Positions 54,664 through 64,000 of a stretch of 64,000 bases of DNA are shown one piece after another (position 1 is the first letter of the stretch; each line of letters begins with the position of its first letter). Both the position numbers and the translations under genes were made by a program. This DNA is from Microbacterium testaceum (GTDB taxonomy: Bacteria; Actinomycetota; Actinomycetes; Actinomycetales; Microbacteriaceae), in NCBI RefSeq assembly GCF_006539145.1, contig NZ_BJML01000002.1:310001-374000 (forward strand). Reading direction: 5' to 3'. The notes beneath the pieces are model-generated. The model saw nothing but the letters and a program-made list of their open reading frames with translations. It was not told the DNA's origin and did not search any database.

Positions 54664-56670
54664 ATGACGCTCACCGACCCGACCTCGACCGCCTTCGTCG
54701 CCCCCGCGACGCCGGCCCATCCCCTGGCATCCCTCTCCCCCGCCGAGATCACCGCCGTGCACGCCATCGTCGCCGGCTTCGACGGCATCGATGAGGCCAG
54801 CCGCTTCGCCTACGTCGGCCTGGAAGAGGCACCGAAAGGCGACGTGCTCGCGTGGGAGCGGGGCGAGGGCGGCTTTCCCGAGCGCCGCGCCCGCGTGCAA
54901 CTGCTGAACCTGCGCACGGCGCACTCGCTCGACGTGGTCGTATCGCTCGCCACGGGCACGGTGCTGCGCCAGACCGAGCTCGACGGCTCAGATGGACAGC
55001 TGCCGATCCTCGACGCCGAGTTCGAAGAGGTCGGTGTCATCGCGAACGAGAGCGCCGAGTGGGTCGCCGCCCTGGCGGCGCGCGGCCTCACCACCGCCGA
55101 CGTCGTGCTCGTGCCGCTGTCGGCCGGCCACTACGGCTACGAGAACGAGGTGGGGCGCCGGGTGCTGCGCACTTTCGCCTTCCGCCAGGACCACCCCGCC
55201 GACCACCCCTGGGCGCACCCCGTCGACGGCCTGACCGCCTACATCGACGTCGCCGCACGACGCATCATCGACATCGTCGACACCCCCGGGTTCACGGTTC
55301 CCGAGGAGCACGGCAACTTCGACGACCCCGAGCTGCAGGGCCCGCCGCTGGAGGGCCTCAAGCCCATCGTCATCACCCAGCCCGAGGGGTCGAGCTTCAG
55401 CGTCGACGGCGAGCGCGTCACGTGGGGCGAGTGGGACCTGCGCATCGGCTTCGACACGCGCGAGGGCCTGATCCTGCGCCAGCTGTCGTTCGCGGGGCGC
55501 CCCGTGATGTACCGCGGCTCGATCAGCGAGATGGTCGTTCCCTATGCCGATCCCGCGCCCAACCGCTTCTGGCAGAACTACTTCGACACGGGCGAGTACC
55601 TCTTCGGCCGCTACACGAACGAGCTCGAGCTCGGCTGCGACTGCGTGGGCGACATCACCTACGTCGACGCGGTGCTGGCGGACGAGAACGGGATGCCGCG
55701 CACCGTCCGCAACGCGGTGTGCATGCACGAGGAGGACTTCGGCACCCTGTGGAAGCACACCGACATCTTCACCGGGTCCAGCGAGGTGCGCCGTTCCCGG
55801 CGTCTCGTCATCTCGTTCTTCACCACCGTCGGCAACTACGACTACGGCTTCTACTGGTACCTCTATCTCGACGGCACCATCGAGTGCGAGGCCAAGCTCA
55901 CCGGCATCCTCTTCACCTCCGCCTACCCGGGTGAGGGGTACCCCTACGCTTCCGAAGTCGCCCCCGGCCTCGGGGCGCCGTACCACCAGCACCTGTTCTC
56001 GGCGCGGCTGGACATGACGGTCGACGGCGTCGCCAACGTCGTCAACGAGATCGATGCCGTGCGCGTGCCCATCTCGATCGCGAACCCCGCCGGAAACGCC
56101 TTCACCAAGAGGGTCACGCCCATCACGAGCGAGAAGGTGTCGGGCCGCGTCGCCGACGGCGCGGTGAACCGGGTCTGGCAGATCGCCTCGACCGAGAAGA
56201 CCACCGAGCGCGGGCAGGCGACCTCGTACGTGCTCTTCCCCACCGAGACCCCGGTGCTGCTGGCCGATGACGACTCGTCGATCGCCGCGCGCGCGGCGTT
56301 CGCCACGAAGAACCTGTTCGTCACGAAGTACGACCCCGACGAGCGCTACGCCGCCGGCGACTTCGTGAATCAGCACCCGGGCGGGGCCGGCATCCCGGCC
56401 TTCATCGCGGGCGACGAGCCGCTCGTGGGCGAAGACGTCGTGCTGTGGCACACCTTCGGTCTCACGCACTTCCCGCGCAACGAGGACTGGCCCGTCATGC
56501 CCATGGACTACGCGAAGTTCACGCTCAAGCCGTACAACTTCTTCGAGCGGAACCCCGTCCTGAACGTCCCCGCCCCCGCGAACTCCCACTGCGCGCCCGC
56601 CGCGCACGGGTGTGCGCACGGGCATGGCCCGCACGGGGACGAGTCACCTGCGTCCGAATGCCATTGCTGA
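54664..56670 (+). CDS. Copper amine oxidase with Cys/His-rich C-terminal tail
   Basis: The 668-residue quinoenzyme oxidises primary amines to aldehydes, ammonia and H2O2. The topaquinone precursor is Tyr392 in VGNYDYG, the catalytic base is Asp308 in YFDTGEY, and copper ligands are His441 and His443 in HQHLFS plus the His in LTHFPRNEDWPVMP near residue 608. Each is offset by about 10 from Arthrobacter phenylethylamine oxidase. No signal peptide is seen, so it is cytoplasmic as in Arthrobacter. The last 27 residues carry four Cys and six His, a possible copper-loading tail. Likely substrates are phenethylamine, tyramine or histamine. Confidence 0.93.
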   Translation: MTLTDPTSTAFVAPATPAHPLASLSPAEITAVHAIVAGFDGIDEASRFAYVGLEEAPKGDVLAWERGEGGFPERRARVQLLNLRTAHSLDVVVSLATGTVLRQTELDGSDGQLPILDAEFEEVGVIANESAEWVAALAARGLTTADVVLVPLSAGHYGYENEVGRRVLRTFAFRQDHPADHPWAHPVDGLTAYIDVAARRIIDIVDTPGFTVPEEHGNFDDPELQGPPLEGLKPIVITQPEGSSFSVDGERVTWGEWDLRIGFDTREGLILRQLSFAGRPVMYRGSISEMVVPYADPAPNRFWQNYFDTGEYLFGRYTNELELGCDCVGDITYVDAVLADENGMPRTVRNAVCMHEEDFGTLWKHTDIFTGSSEVRRSRRLVISFFTTVGNYDYGFYWYLYLDGTIECEAKLTGILFTSAYPGEGYPYASEVAPGLGAPYHQHLFSARLDMTVDGVANVVNEIDAVRVPISIANPAGNAFTKRVTPITSEKVSGRVADGAVNRVWQIASTEKTTERGQATSYVLFPTETPVLLADDDSSIAARAAFATKNLFVTKYDPDERYAAGDFVNQHPGGAGIPAFIAGDEPLVGEDVVLWHTFGLTHFPRNEDWPVMPMDYAKFTLKPYNFFERNPVLNVPAPANSHCAPAAHGCAHGHGPHGDESPASECHC

Positions 56671-56674
56671 GGCG

Positions 56675-57169
56675 ATGAGCGAGATCCTCCATGCTGCCGC
56701 GGTCGCTCCCGCCGCAATCGGCGCCTGCTGTCTGGCCGCCGATCGCGCGCGGGTGCGGCCGCCCGAGGTCATGGCATCCGTGCTCATGCTCCTGGCGATG
56801 CTGGATGCCGCCGTGTTCGGCGTGATCGCTCCGGTGGGGTGGACGGCGCTGTTACTGACGGCGGCCCTGGTGCTCGCGGTATGGCGTCGTCCGCGCCAGC
56901 GGCGCTCCCCGCGGATCCCCGCGTTGATGACGCTGCACACGACGCTGGGCATGGTGGTGATGGCTGCTCTCTCACTCGGGATGGGCGGACACGGCCCCTC
57001 CCCCGCTCATGCTCACGGTGTCGCCCTGGCCCCGTTCCTGCTGGCCGTCGCGGTCGGGTACGCGGGCCTGTCGGTCGCTGCGATACGACGGATGCCGGCA
57101 CGGCTCGACCGTGCCCAGATCGGCACTATGGCGGCATCCGTCGTTCTCATGGCTGTGGCGGCGGTGTGA
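56675..57169 (+). CDS. Small membrane protein after the amine oxidase (DUF5134-like)
   Basis: The ATG at 56675 comes 4 bases after the oxidase stop and gives 164 residues. Four to five spans are predicted (about 7-22, 31-51, 55-70, 85-105, 116-136 and 145-163). A His-containing loop (MGGHGPSPAHAHG) between spans could bind a metal. The size and pattern recall DUF5134 proteins, but this is a weak match. Tight coupling to a copper enzyme and the His-rich loop make a copper-related role thinkable; this is inference. Confidence 0.6.
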   Translation: MSEILHAAAVAPAAIGACCLAADRARVRPPEVMASVLMLLAMLDAAVFGVIAPVGWTALLLTAALVLAVWRRPRQRRSPRIPALMTLHTTLGMVVMAALSLGMGGHGPSPAHAHGVALAPFLLAVAVGYAGLSVAAIRRMPARLDRAQIGTMAASVVLMAVAAV

Positions 57170-57644
57170 CCCCGGGCGTGGGGTCCGCGGTCACCGGAGG
57201 CGTCGACCGGAGTCCGCGAGGCAGAAGGAGCAGCACCCCAGGCAGGGCCGCCGCCACGATGATGCCCGCACTGATCGCGAGGGACGCGGCGCTCCCACCC
57301 GTGACCGCCTCGATCACCTCGCCGATCAGGCCCGCGAGCACGACGATCCCGGCGACGACGACGACACCGGTGCCCCGGGCACCGCGCAGCACGAGGAACG
57401 CGTCGGCCACGAAGATCCCACCCGCCATCAGGGAGAAGACGATCGTCGTCGTGACCCCGCGGAACACGAGGTACTCGTGGGTGTCGGCCCCCAGTCCCTG
57501 ACCGGTCGCGAGGGCGACCGTCAACCCTACGCCCAGCGCCGTAACCGCACCCCCGTAGAGGAACGAGAGCACCGCGGCGACGCGGACGGCCGGGGTGGTG
57601 CGCAGCGGCGCGGGGCGGCCGCGCCGTCGGGCGAGAGACGACAT
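57147..57644 (-). CDS. Hypothetical four-span membrane protein
   Basis: The 165-residue protein has a basic N-terminus (1-22), four spans (about 24-46, 61-86, 92-114 and 120-142) and a Pro/Thr tail. I recognise no family. Its 3' end overlaps the 3' end of the plus-strand gene by 23 bases (convergent). Codon use is normal. It stands alone, 41 bases from the end of the phosphonate transporter ATPase start side. Confidence 0.55.
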   Translation of the reverse strand: MSSLARRRGRPAPLRTTPAVRVAAVLSFLYGGAVTALGVGLTVALATGQGLGADTHEYLVFRGVTTTIVFSLMAGGIFVADAFLVLRGARGTGVVVVAGIVVLAGLIGEVIEAVTGGSAASLAISAGIIVAAALPGVLLLLPRGLRSTPPVTADPTPGVTPPPQP

Positions 57645-57685
57645 AGCCGGACGCTAGAGCGAGCGGCTAGGGATCCGCTCAACCC

Positions 57686-58749
<1,064 letters not shown>

Positions 58750-58753
<4 letters not shown>

Positions 58754-59562
58754 GAGGCACTCCTGGAGGGACGGAACGAACCGAGCCGGCCGATCAGCAG
58801 CAGCAGCACGAACACCATCGCCAGGGCCGCGAGCGAGAAGATCGCCGAGACGTAGGGGTCGGTCTGCTGCAGCAGGAACAGCGCGGTCTGAAAAGTGGTG
58901 CGGCTGAGGAATGCCGCGATCGTGTACTCGCCGAGCACGACGGCCACGGTGAGCAGACAGGCCGACAGGATGCCGCGACGCAGGTTCGGCAGCACGACGC
59001 GCCACACCACCTGCACGCCGTTGGCGCCCAACGACCGCGCCGCCTCGCTGAGCACGACGATGTCGAGGGCGGCGATGTTCGCCTGGATCGGACGGTACGC
59101 GTACGGCAGCACGATGACGCCGACGGCGAAGGCGAGAGTCCACGGCGCGCTGCCGAGGGCGCCGGAGACCACCTTGTAGACGGGCACGAACCCGACGACC
59201 AGTACCACCGTCGGGACGGTGAGCGGCAGCAGGCAGACGACCTCGATCGCGCGTCGCACGCGGGGGTAGCGCAGCTCGACGAGCACGAGGGTCGGCACGA
59301 GCAGCAGCAACACGATTGCGACCGTGACCACGGCGATGCCGAGCGAGTTGGCGAGACCCATGAACAGGCCGTCGTAGGTGAGCTCCTGCGTCGGGTCGAC
59401 GATCGCGAGGTAGTGATCGAGCGTCAGACCGCCCGAGCGTCCCGGCATCCGGAACGTGAACAGCAGCAGCGCGAGCAGGGGCAGGGCGAAGGCGATGGCG
59501 GCGATCGCGAGGATGACTCCCCCGGCGACCTTTCCGAGGCCGGCGGTGACGGGCCGGCTCAT
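58750..59562 (-). CDS. phnV: ABC transporter permease, 2-aminoethylphosphonate type
   Basis: The ATG at 59562 gives 270 residues with six spans. The coupling loop EAARSLGANGVQVVWRVVLPNLRRGI marks it as a binding-protein-dependent permease of the PotC/FbpB group. It overlaps the other permease gene and the ATPase gene by 4 bases each, so the three subunits are made in balance. Confidence 0.85.
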
Positions 59563-60479
59563 CGTCGCCACCGCCGGGCGCGACGCTCGAGCAGCGAGTA
59601 CACGGCCATCACGGCGGCCATCACGACCACCATGCCGAGGGCGAGCACACCCGCGGTGTTGGCGACGCCGACGATCGTCTCGCTCGTCAGCTGCTGCTTG
59701 ATCGCGAGGGCGACGAGACCGCCCTGGTCGATCAGGGCCGCGGCCGTCGCGAACGACGAGAAGGCGCCGGCGAACACGAGGATCGTCGATCCCCAGAACG
59801 CGGGGGCGAGGAGGGGCATCGCGATGCGGGTCCAGTACACCCACCGCGACGCGCCGAGCGTCGCCGCCGCCTCGGCCCACTGCTGCTGCAGACCTTCGAG
59901 CGCGGGAAGGAAGGTGAGCACCATCAGTGGCACCGAGAAGTAGACGTAGGGGAAGACGAGGCCGCCCACCTGATAGAGCAGCGGGCCGTCCGATGACAGG
60001 GTGTTGATGTCGAGACCGAAAGTCTGCTGCAGCCAGAGCGTCGCGGCGCCCTGCACGCCCATGAGCGCGATAAAGGCGAAGGCCAGCATGATGCCGCCGA
60101 ACTGCGCGAGCGTGCTGGCCGCGGAGTCGACGATCGAGCGCACCCAGCCGTCTGGAGGCATGCTCGACAGTGCGAGACAGAGGATCGCCCCGAGCACCGC
60201 CGAGACGACGGCCACGACGGCCGACAGCCAGAGGGAGTTCACGAAGGCCGTCATGATGGCGGGGCTGGCCAGCGCGGCGAAGTTGCCGAGAGTGAACGCG
60301 CCCTTCGCCGTGAAGAACCCGCTCGCGATGGCGACGACCGTCGGAACGGCCAGGAAGAGAGCGACGTAGACCGCGAACGGCGCGAACCCCCACCAGCCCG
60401 CACTCCGGCGCCGGAGGGGTCCGGCGCCGGAGGCGGTGGGGGCGGCCGTCGCGATCCGAGAGGAGGAGGCGACGGTCAT
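59559..60479 (-). CDS. phnU: ABC transporter permease, 2-aminoethylphosphonate type
   Basis: The 306-residue permease has an Arg-rich cytosolic N-terminus and about six spans (GFAPFAVYVALFLAVPTVVAIASGFF first). The coupling loop EAAATLGASRWVYWTRIAMPLLAPAF is present. It starts 7 bases after the binding-protein stop and overlaps the second permease gene by 4 bases. It forms the transmembrane channel with that subunit. Confidence 0.85.
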   Translation of the reverse strand: MTVASSSRIATAAPTASGAGPLRRRSAGWWGFAPFAVYVALFLAVPTVVAIASGFFTAKGAFTLGNFAALASPAIMTAFVNSLWLSAVVAVVSAVLGAILCLALSSMPPDGWVRSIVDSAASTLAQFGGIMLAFAFIALMGVQGAATLWLQQTFGLDINTLSSDGPLLYQVGGLVFPYVYFSVPLMVLTFLPALEGLQQQWAEAAATLGASRWVYWTRIAMPLLAPAFWGSTILVFAGAFSSFATAAALIDQGGLVALAIKQQLTSETIVGVANTAGVLALGMVVVMAAVMAVYSLLERRARRWRR

Positions 60480-60486
60480 GCGGGGA

Positions 60487-61665
60487 TCAGCCGATCGCCG
60501 ACGACCATGAGGCGGCGAGCACCTTCGCCGCAGCCGCGGCCTGGTCGCTCGTGAACTGCACGAAGTTCTTCGGGGGCTCGCCCACCGACTGCAGCACCGA
60601 CTGGTCGACGGTGTTGTTCGCGATCATCGCCTGCAGCGTGGACGGGTAGGCACCCGAGGCGAGGAACAGGTTCTGCACTTCCGGGCTGTAGAGGTACTCC
60701 TCCCACAGTCGCGCAGCCGCGGGGTGCGGGGCGTCGACGTTGATGGCCTGGTTGTAGTAGCTGCCCAGGGCGACACCGGGAAGCACGAGGGTCTTCCAGT
60801 TGGGGTTTCCGGTCGAGCCGCCATCGGGTCCCCACGCGAGGTTGTTGTAGCTCCACTGGATGACCACGGGGGTCTCGCCCGACGACACCGTCGCCTGGGT
60901 CGGCAGCACCGAGAGGAAGTTGCCGGCCTGTTTGAGCTTCGAGAAGAACTGCACACCGGGCGTGATGTCGTCGGCGGTACCGCCGCTCTGCAGGGTCGCC
61001 CAGTAGACGGCGCTCGCGGCCTCGTTGGCCTGGGTCGGGTCGCCCTTGATGGCGACCTTGCCCTGGTACTGCGAGCCGAGCAGGTCGTTGATCGACGTGG
61101 GCGGGGTGGTGATGACCGACGAGTCGTACCCGATCGACATCAGGCCCGTGTAGTCGTAGAACCACGTGCCGTTGGGGTCCTTGAAATCGTCGGGGATGTC
61201 GGCCCAGTTCGACACCTTGTAGGGCGCGAGCAGGTCGAGGTTCTGGCGCAGCACCGCGGTGCCCAGGTCGAACACGTCGGGCGCGGTGTCCTGACCCTTC
61301 TGCGCCTTCGCCGCGGCGACCTCGTCGGCGCTGGAGCCGTTGGGGTTCTGCGAGTCGATGGTGATGCCGGGGTACTTCTTCTGGAAGCCCGCGATGATCT
61401 TTCCGTAGTTCGCCCACGACGGGGGCAGCGTGATGACGTTGAGCTTGCCCTCGGCGTTGGCGGCGGCGACGAGCGCGTCCATGCCGCCGAAGTCGGCGGC
61501 GCTGGTCGCCTTCTGCTTCTGCTCGAGGGTCATGCTCGAGGCGGCCGCGTCCGACGACGTGCCGGCGCAAGCGGTGAGTGAGCCCGCGAACGCCACGGCG
61601 ATCGCGGCGAGAGCGGTCACGCGGACGATACGACGGGATCGCGAGCGGTGAGTGGAACGCATCAT
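60487..61665 (-). CDS. phnS: Lipoprotein substrate-binding protein, 2-aminoethylphosphonate type
   Basis: The 392-residue protein has a lipoprotein signal peptide with twin-Arg-like basic start and lipobox SLTAC (Cys33). The mature part is a PBP type II fold of the iron/polyamine/phosphonate group (LNVITLPPSWANYGKIIAGFQKKYPGI, DVFDLGTAVLRQNLDLLAPY, GTWFYDYTGLMSIGYDSS, VAIKGDPTQANEAASAVYW). It delivers ligand to the two permeases. Aminoethylphosphonate is inferred from the flanking catabolic genes. It follows the FAD oxidoreductase by 42 bp. Confidence 0.82.
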   Translation of the reverse strand: MMRSTHRSRSRRIVRVTALAAIAVAFAGSLTACAGTSSDAAASSMTLEQKQKATSAADFGGMDALVAAANAEGKLNVITLPPSWANYGKIIAGFQKKYPGITIDSQNPNGSSADEVAAAKAQKGQDTAPDVFDLGTAVLRQNLDLLAPYKVSNWADIPDDFKDPNGTWFYDYTGLMSIGYDSSVITTPPTSINDLLGSQYQGKVAIKGDPTQANEAASAVYWATLQSGGTADDITPGVQFFSKLKQAGNFLSVLPTQATVSSGETPVVIQWSYNNLAWGPDGGSTGNPNWKTLVLPGVALGSYYNQAINVDAPHPAAARLWEEYLYSPEVQNLFLASGAYPSTLQAMIANNTVDQSVLQSVGEPPKNFVQFTSDQAAAAAKVLAASWSSAIG

Positions 61666-61707
61666 AGGGGTGGTCCTTTCGGGTCAGGCGGATCGGAAGG
61701 GAGGGGG

Positions 61708-62847
61708 TCAGGGGATCAGGCCGCGCTGCGCGAGCACGTCGCGCGCGAACCCGAAGGCGGTGGTCATGCCGATGCCGCTCGTGACCGAGGCGACGACCAC
61801 GTCGGCCCGCGGGGAGGCGTGCAGATAAGGGCCCTGGGCGCTGGCCGCGTACACGCCGCGCCAGCGTCGCCGCACGACGAGGTCGTCGACGCCGAACAGG
61901 CCGCAGAAGCGGTCGAGCAGCAACGCGTCGAGCGCCTCGTCGTCGAACGGGTCGAGCGTGCGCTCGTAATGGTGGGTGTCGCCGATCACGACGCGGCCGT
62001 CGGGGCGCTGGGTGCACATGAGGTTCACCGTGTGCGTCAGCATGTCGGGATCGAGGGATGCCAGCTCGGCCCGCACCGTGTCGGCGGCGGCGGTCTCGGC
62101 GAAACCGCCGTAGCGCAGCAGCGAGCTGCCCGTGAAGACGCCCGGGTCGATTCGCACGCCCCGCGGCGGGTCGATCTCCATCATGCGTAGGCGGCAGCGA
62201 CGCACCTCGCCGTCGCTGGCGAGCACGGGGAAGAGCCGGTCGACGTCGTGCCCCACGCAGACGATGACGGTGTCGGCGACGTACGATCCGTGGGTCGTGC
62301 GCACCCCGTCGACGACGTCGACGACGTTCTCACCGAAACGGAACACCACACCCAGCCGCGCGAGATGCGCCGTCAATGCGGGAACGGCCGCGGGCGAGTC
62401 GACGCGCAGATCCCGCGGCATGAGGGCACCGCCGACGAGTCCCGGCACCGCCCAGCCGAGCCGGTCGGCGGTCTCGTCGGCGCCGAGGACGCACACCTCG
62501 TCGCGGTCGCGTCCTGAGGCGAACTCGTCGAGCACGGCCATCTCGGCGACGCTGCGCGCGGCGACGACGGTGCCGTGGGCGGACACCGCGAGCCCCGCTT
62601 CCGCACCGGCACGCAGCCAGGTCTCTCGCGCCACGACGGCGTACTCGCGCGCGCGGCCCGATTGCGCGGTGGTGCAGATGTGCCCGAAGTTGCGCACGCT
62701 CGCGCCGACGGCGCGGTCGTCGCGGTCCACGACGACGACCGAGAGCCCCGCGCGCACGGCGTGCCAGGCGTGGGCCAGACCGACGATGCCCGCGCCGACG
62801 ACGACGACGTCGGCGCGCAGCGGAGCCGGACTCGAGTGGGAGTGCAT
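61708..62847 (-). CDS. FAD-dependent oxidoreductase of phosphonate loci (TIGR03364-like)
   Basis: The 379-residue DAO-fold enzyme has the FAD motif VVVVGAGIVGLAHAWHA near the N-terminus, RNFGHICTT (typical of this subfamily), GDTHHYERTLDPFDD and the C-terminal SGIGMTTAFGFARDVL. TIGR03364-type oxidoreductases sit beside phosphonatase-like HAD genes and AEP transporters, as here. They have been linked to oxidative removal of amines from aminoethylphosphonates or N-methylated forms. The exact substrate here is not shown. It is the first gene of the minus-strand operon, divergent from the GntR gene. Confidence 0.82.
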   Translation of the reverse strand: MHSHSSPAPLRADVVVVGAGIVGLAHAWHAVRAGLSVVVVDRDDRAVGASVRNFGHICTTAQSGRAREYAVVARETWLRAGAEAGLAVSAHGTVVAARSVAEMAVLDEFASGRDRDEVCVLGADETADRLGWAVPGLVGGALMPRDLRVDSPAAVPALTAHLARLGVVFRFGENVVDVVDGVRTTHGSYVADTVIVCVGHDVDRLFPVLASDGEVRRCRLRMMEIDPPRGVRIDPGVFTGSSLLRYGGFAETAAADTVRAELASLDPDMLTHTVNLMCTQRPDGRVVIGDTHHYERTLDPFDDEALDALLLDRFCGLFGVDDLVVRRRWRGVYAASAQGPYLHASPRADVVVASVTSGIGMTTAFGFARDVLAQRGLIP

Positions 62848-62897
62848 GGGGTCGAGTCTCGGCTCTCATCGCACCGGAGTTCGACCGGTATCGCGAC

Positions 62898-63010
62898 TTG
62901 TCATGCAATGTTCACCGCCGCCCCTCCTCTTATATATGCGCGCCAGGATCGGTGAACGGCGAGCGAACACAACCTATGTCGCCGCTTCCCCGTCCGCTTG
63001 TCATGACAAG
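62898..63010. promoter_or_regulatory. Divergent promoter with palindromic GntR-type operators
   Basis: CTTGTCATGACAAG (62997-63010) is a perfect 14-bp palindrome 8 bases before the GntR start. A degenerate copy, CTTGTCATGCAATG, occurs at 62898-62911, near the start of the divergent FAD oxidoreductase. A TATATA box lies at about 62931. Two sites in one 171-bp spacer suit repression of both directions by the adjacent GntR protein. Confidence 0.7.
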
Positions 63011-63018
63011 ATCGCTTC

Positions 63019-63777
63019 ATGTCGTTGCATGAGACCGTCCGCACGACGCTGCGCGATCGCATCCTCTCGGGTGCGCTCCCCGTCGGCGCGGCGCTGCCGA
63101 CCACAGCCGAGCTGAGCGTCGAGTTCGGGGCCTCACGTGGTCCCGTGCGGCAGGCGCTTGCCGCTCTCGCCACCGAGGGGCTGATCAGCACCGGGCAGGG
63201 GCGTGTGCCGACGGTCATGCGTGCGCCCTTCGCTCACGCCATCGACGACTTCTTCTCGTTCTCGGCCTGGGTCACGGCGATGGGCCGGGTGCCGGGCCAG
63301 CGCACGATCGAGCTGGCGCTGCGCCGACCGCCGGCCTCGGTGGCAGCCGCCCTCGGCGTCGGCGGCGACACCCGTGCGGTCGACCTGGTGCGCGTGCGAT
63401 CGATCGACGACGAACCGGTGATGATCGAGCGCTCGACGTTCGTCGAGCACGTGGGGCGTCTGATCTTCGACTTCGACCCCGACGCCGGATCGGTCTTCAC
63501 CGCGCTGCTCGACCGAGGCGTCTCACTCGAGCACGGCGAGCACACGATCAACGCGGTCGCCGCGAACGACCAGGATGCCGCCGCGCTCGACGTCGCCGTC
63601 GGCACGCCGCTGCTGCGCGTCCACCGTCTCACCCGCAGCGCCGCGGGCGAGGTGATCGAGGTGGCCGACGACCGCTACCGCCCCGATCGTGCGTCCCTGA
63701 TCGTCCACAACTCCCGCACTCGCACCGCCCCGGCCCCGTCGGCGGTGCGCCGAACGACCACGGAAGGCTCCCGATGA
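63019..63777 (+). CDS. GntR/HutC-family regulator of the phosphonate genes (PhnF-like)
   Basis: The 252-residue protein has the GntR winged helix (about 5-70: TLRDRILSGALPVGAALPTTAELSVEFGASRGPVRQALAALATEGLI) and a UTRA ligand domain (about 80-230: FFSFSAWVTAMGRVPGQRTIEL, VDLVRVRSIDDEPVMIERSTFV, LLRVHRLTRSAAGEVIEVADDRYR). Its stop overlaps the ATG of the phosphonatase-like gene by 4 bases. It is the likely repressor binding the palindromes at 62898-63010, with a phosphonate or aminoethylphosphonate breakdown product as ligand. Confidence 0.87.
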   Translation: MSLHETVRTTLRDRILSGALPVGAALPTTAELSVEFGASRGPVRQALAALATEGLISTGQGRVPTVMRAPFAHAIDDFFSFSAWVTAMGRVPGQRTIELALRRPPASVAAALGVGGDTRAVDLVRVRSIDDEPVMIERSTFVEHVGRLIFDFDPDAGSVFTALLDRGVSLEHGEHTINAVAANDQDAAALDVAVGTPLLRVHRLTRSAAGEVIEVADDRYRPDRASLIVHNSRTRTAPAPSAVRRTTTEGSR

Positions 63778-64000
63778 CCGTCTCCCTCCTCTCCCTCGAC
63801 ATGGCCGGCACCACGATCGACGAGGGCGGGGTCGTCTACGACCTGCTCGCACGCTGCGTCGGTGACGAGCTCGGCGCTCCGGTTCCGGCCGAGGTTCTGG
63901 CTCCCTGGACGGGCACCGACAAGACCGAGGCCATCCGCGGCCTCCTCACCGAGCTCGGCGGCGACCCTGCCCGCACCGACGCGGTGTATGCCGGTTTCGC
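63774..64000 (+). CDS. Phosphonatase-like HAD hydrolase (TIGR03351-like), cut by window end
   Basis: Only the first 75 residues are in the window. HAD motif I is LLSLDMAGTTIDEGGVVYD (nucleophile Asp9; Ala11 replaces the usual second Asp, as in the phosphonatase branch where AGT is standard). The cap region begins after GTDKTEAIRGLL. These enzymes cleave phosphonoacetaldehyde-like substrates or are uncharacterised phosphonatase relatives that accompany TIGR03364 oxidoreductases. The ATG overlaps the GntR stop (ATGA), so the two are coupled. Confidence 0.85.
   Translation, partial: MTVSLLSLDMAGTTIDEGGVVYDLLARCVGDELGAPVPAEVLAPWTGTDKTEAIRGLLTELGGDPARTDAVYAGF

Overview
The window is GC-rich (about 70%) actinobacterial chromosome with very short intergenic gaps, frequent GTG starts and many 4-bp stop/start overlaps. 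Gene content and protein style point to the family Microbacteriaceae, most likely Microbacterium or a close relative. This is inferred from the sequence alone. I see no phage genes, transposases, rRNA or CRISPR. Many long ORFs run antisense to real genes, a high-GC artefact, and they have been left out.

Layout. 1-4.7 kb: the end of a cell-wall-anchored protein, tRNA-Pro(CGG), a secreted S1 protease with a C-terminal LAXTG anchor, a META-domain lipoprotein and a HAD hydrolase. 4.7-10.7 kb (minus strand): siderophore-interacting reductase coupled to a GntR regulator, then galE, tdk, mqo and asd. 10.9-13.5 kb: an AAA+ ATPase translationally coupled to a TPR membrane protein. 13.6-16.4 kb: lysC divergent from a ThrE-type exporter. 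16.5-32.9 kb: an enlarged phosphate (pst) locus in which pstC-pstA-pstS is separated from pstB by six genes for exported or membrane proteins: two further PstS-like binding proteins, a WxL-like protein, a DUF916-like gene broken by an amber codon, a short single-span protein and a sortase-fold protein without the catalytic His and Cys. A PASTA kinase gene and a small unknown gene lie upstream. 33.3-36.8 kb: recR and dnaX.

37.2-45.6 kb: an amino-sugar operon (PTS EIIA, EIICB, nagB, nagA) followed by a beta-phosphoglucomutase-like HAD and a GH65 phosphorylase. It diverges from a DasR/NagR-type regulator across a perfect 16-bp palindrome. 45.7-49.0 kb: ackA-pta. 49.1-50.7 kb: a DeoR regulator, a NudK-like Nudix hydrolase and, on the minus strand, the small SRP RNA (ffs), recognised from its GGAA-capped helix 8. 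50.7-57.6 kb: an amine-use locus (IclR regulator, two APC permeases, a copper amine oxidase with a Cys/His-rich tail, two small membrane proteins). 57.7 kb to the end: a phosphonate locus (2-aminoethylphosphonate-type ABC transporter, TIGR03364-like FAD oxidoreductase, GntR regulator and the start of a phosphonatase-like HAD) with a palindromic operator.

The most unusual region is 18.4-26.3 kb. It looks like a phosphate uptake operon merged with a WxL/DUF916 surface complex and a catalytically dead sortase. A plausible but untested reading is a wall-tethered assembly that captures phosphate or a phosphorylated ligand and passes it to PstCAB.
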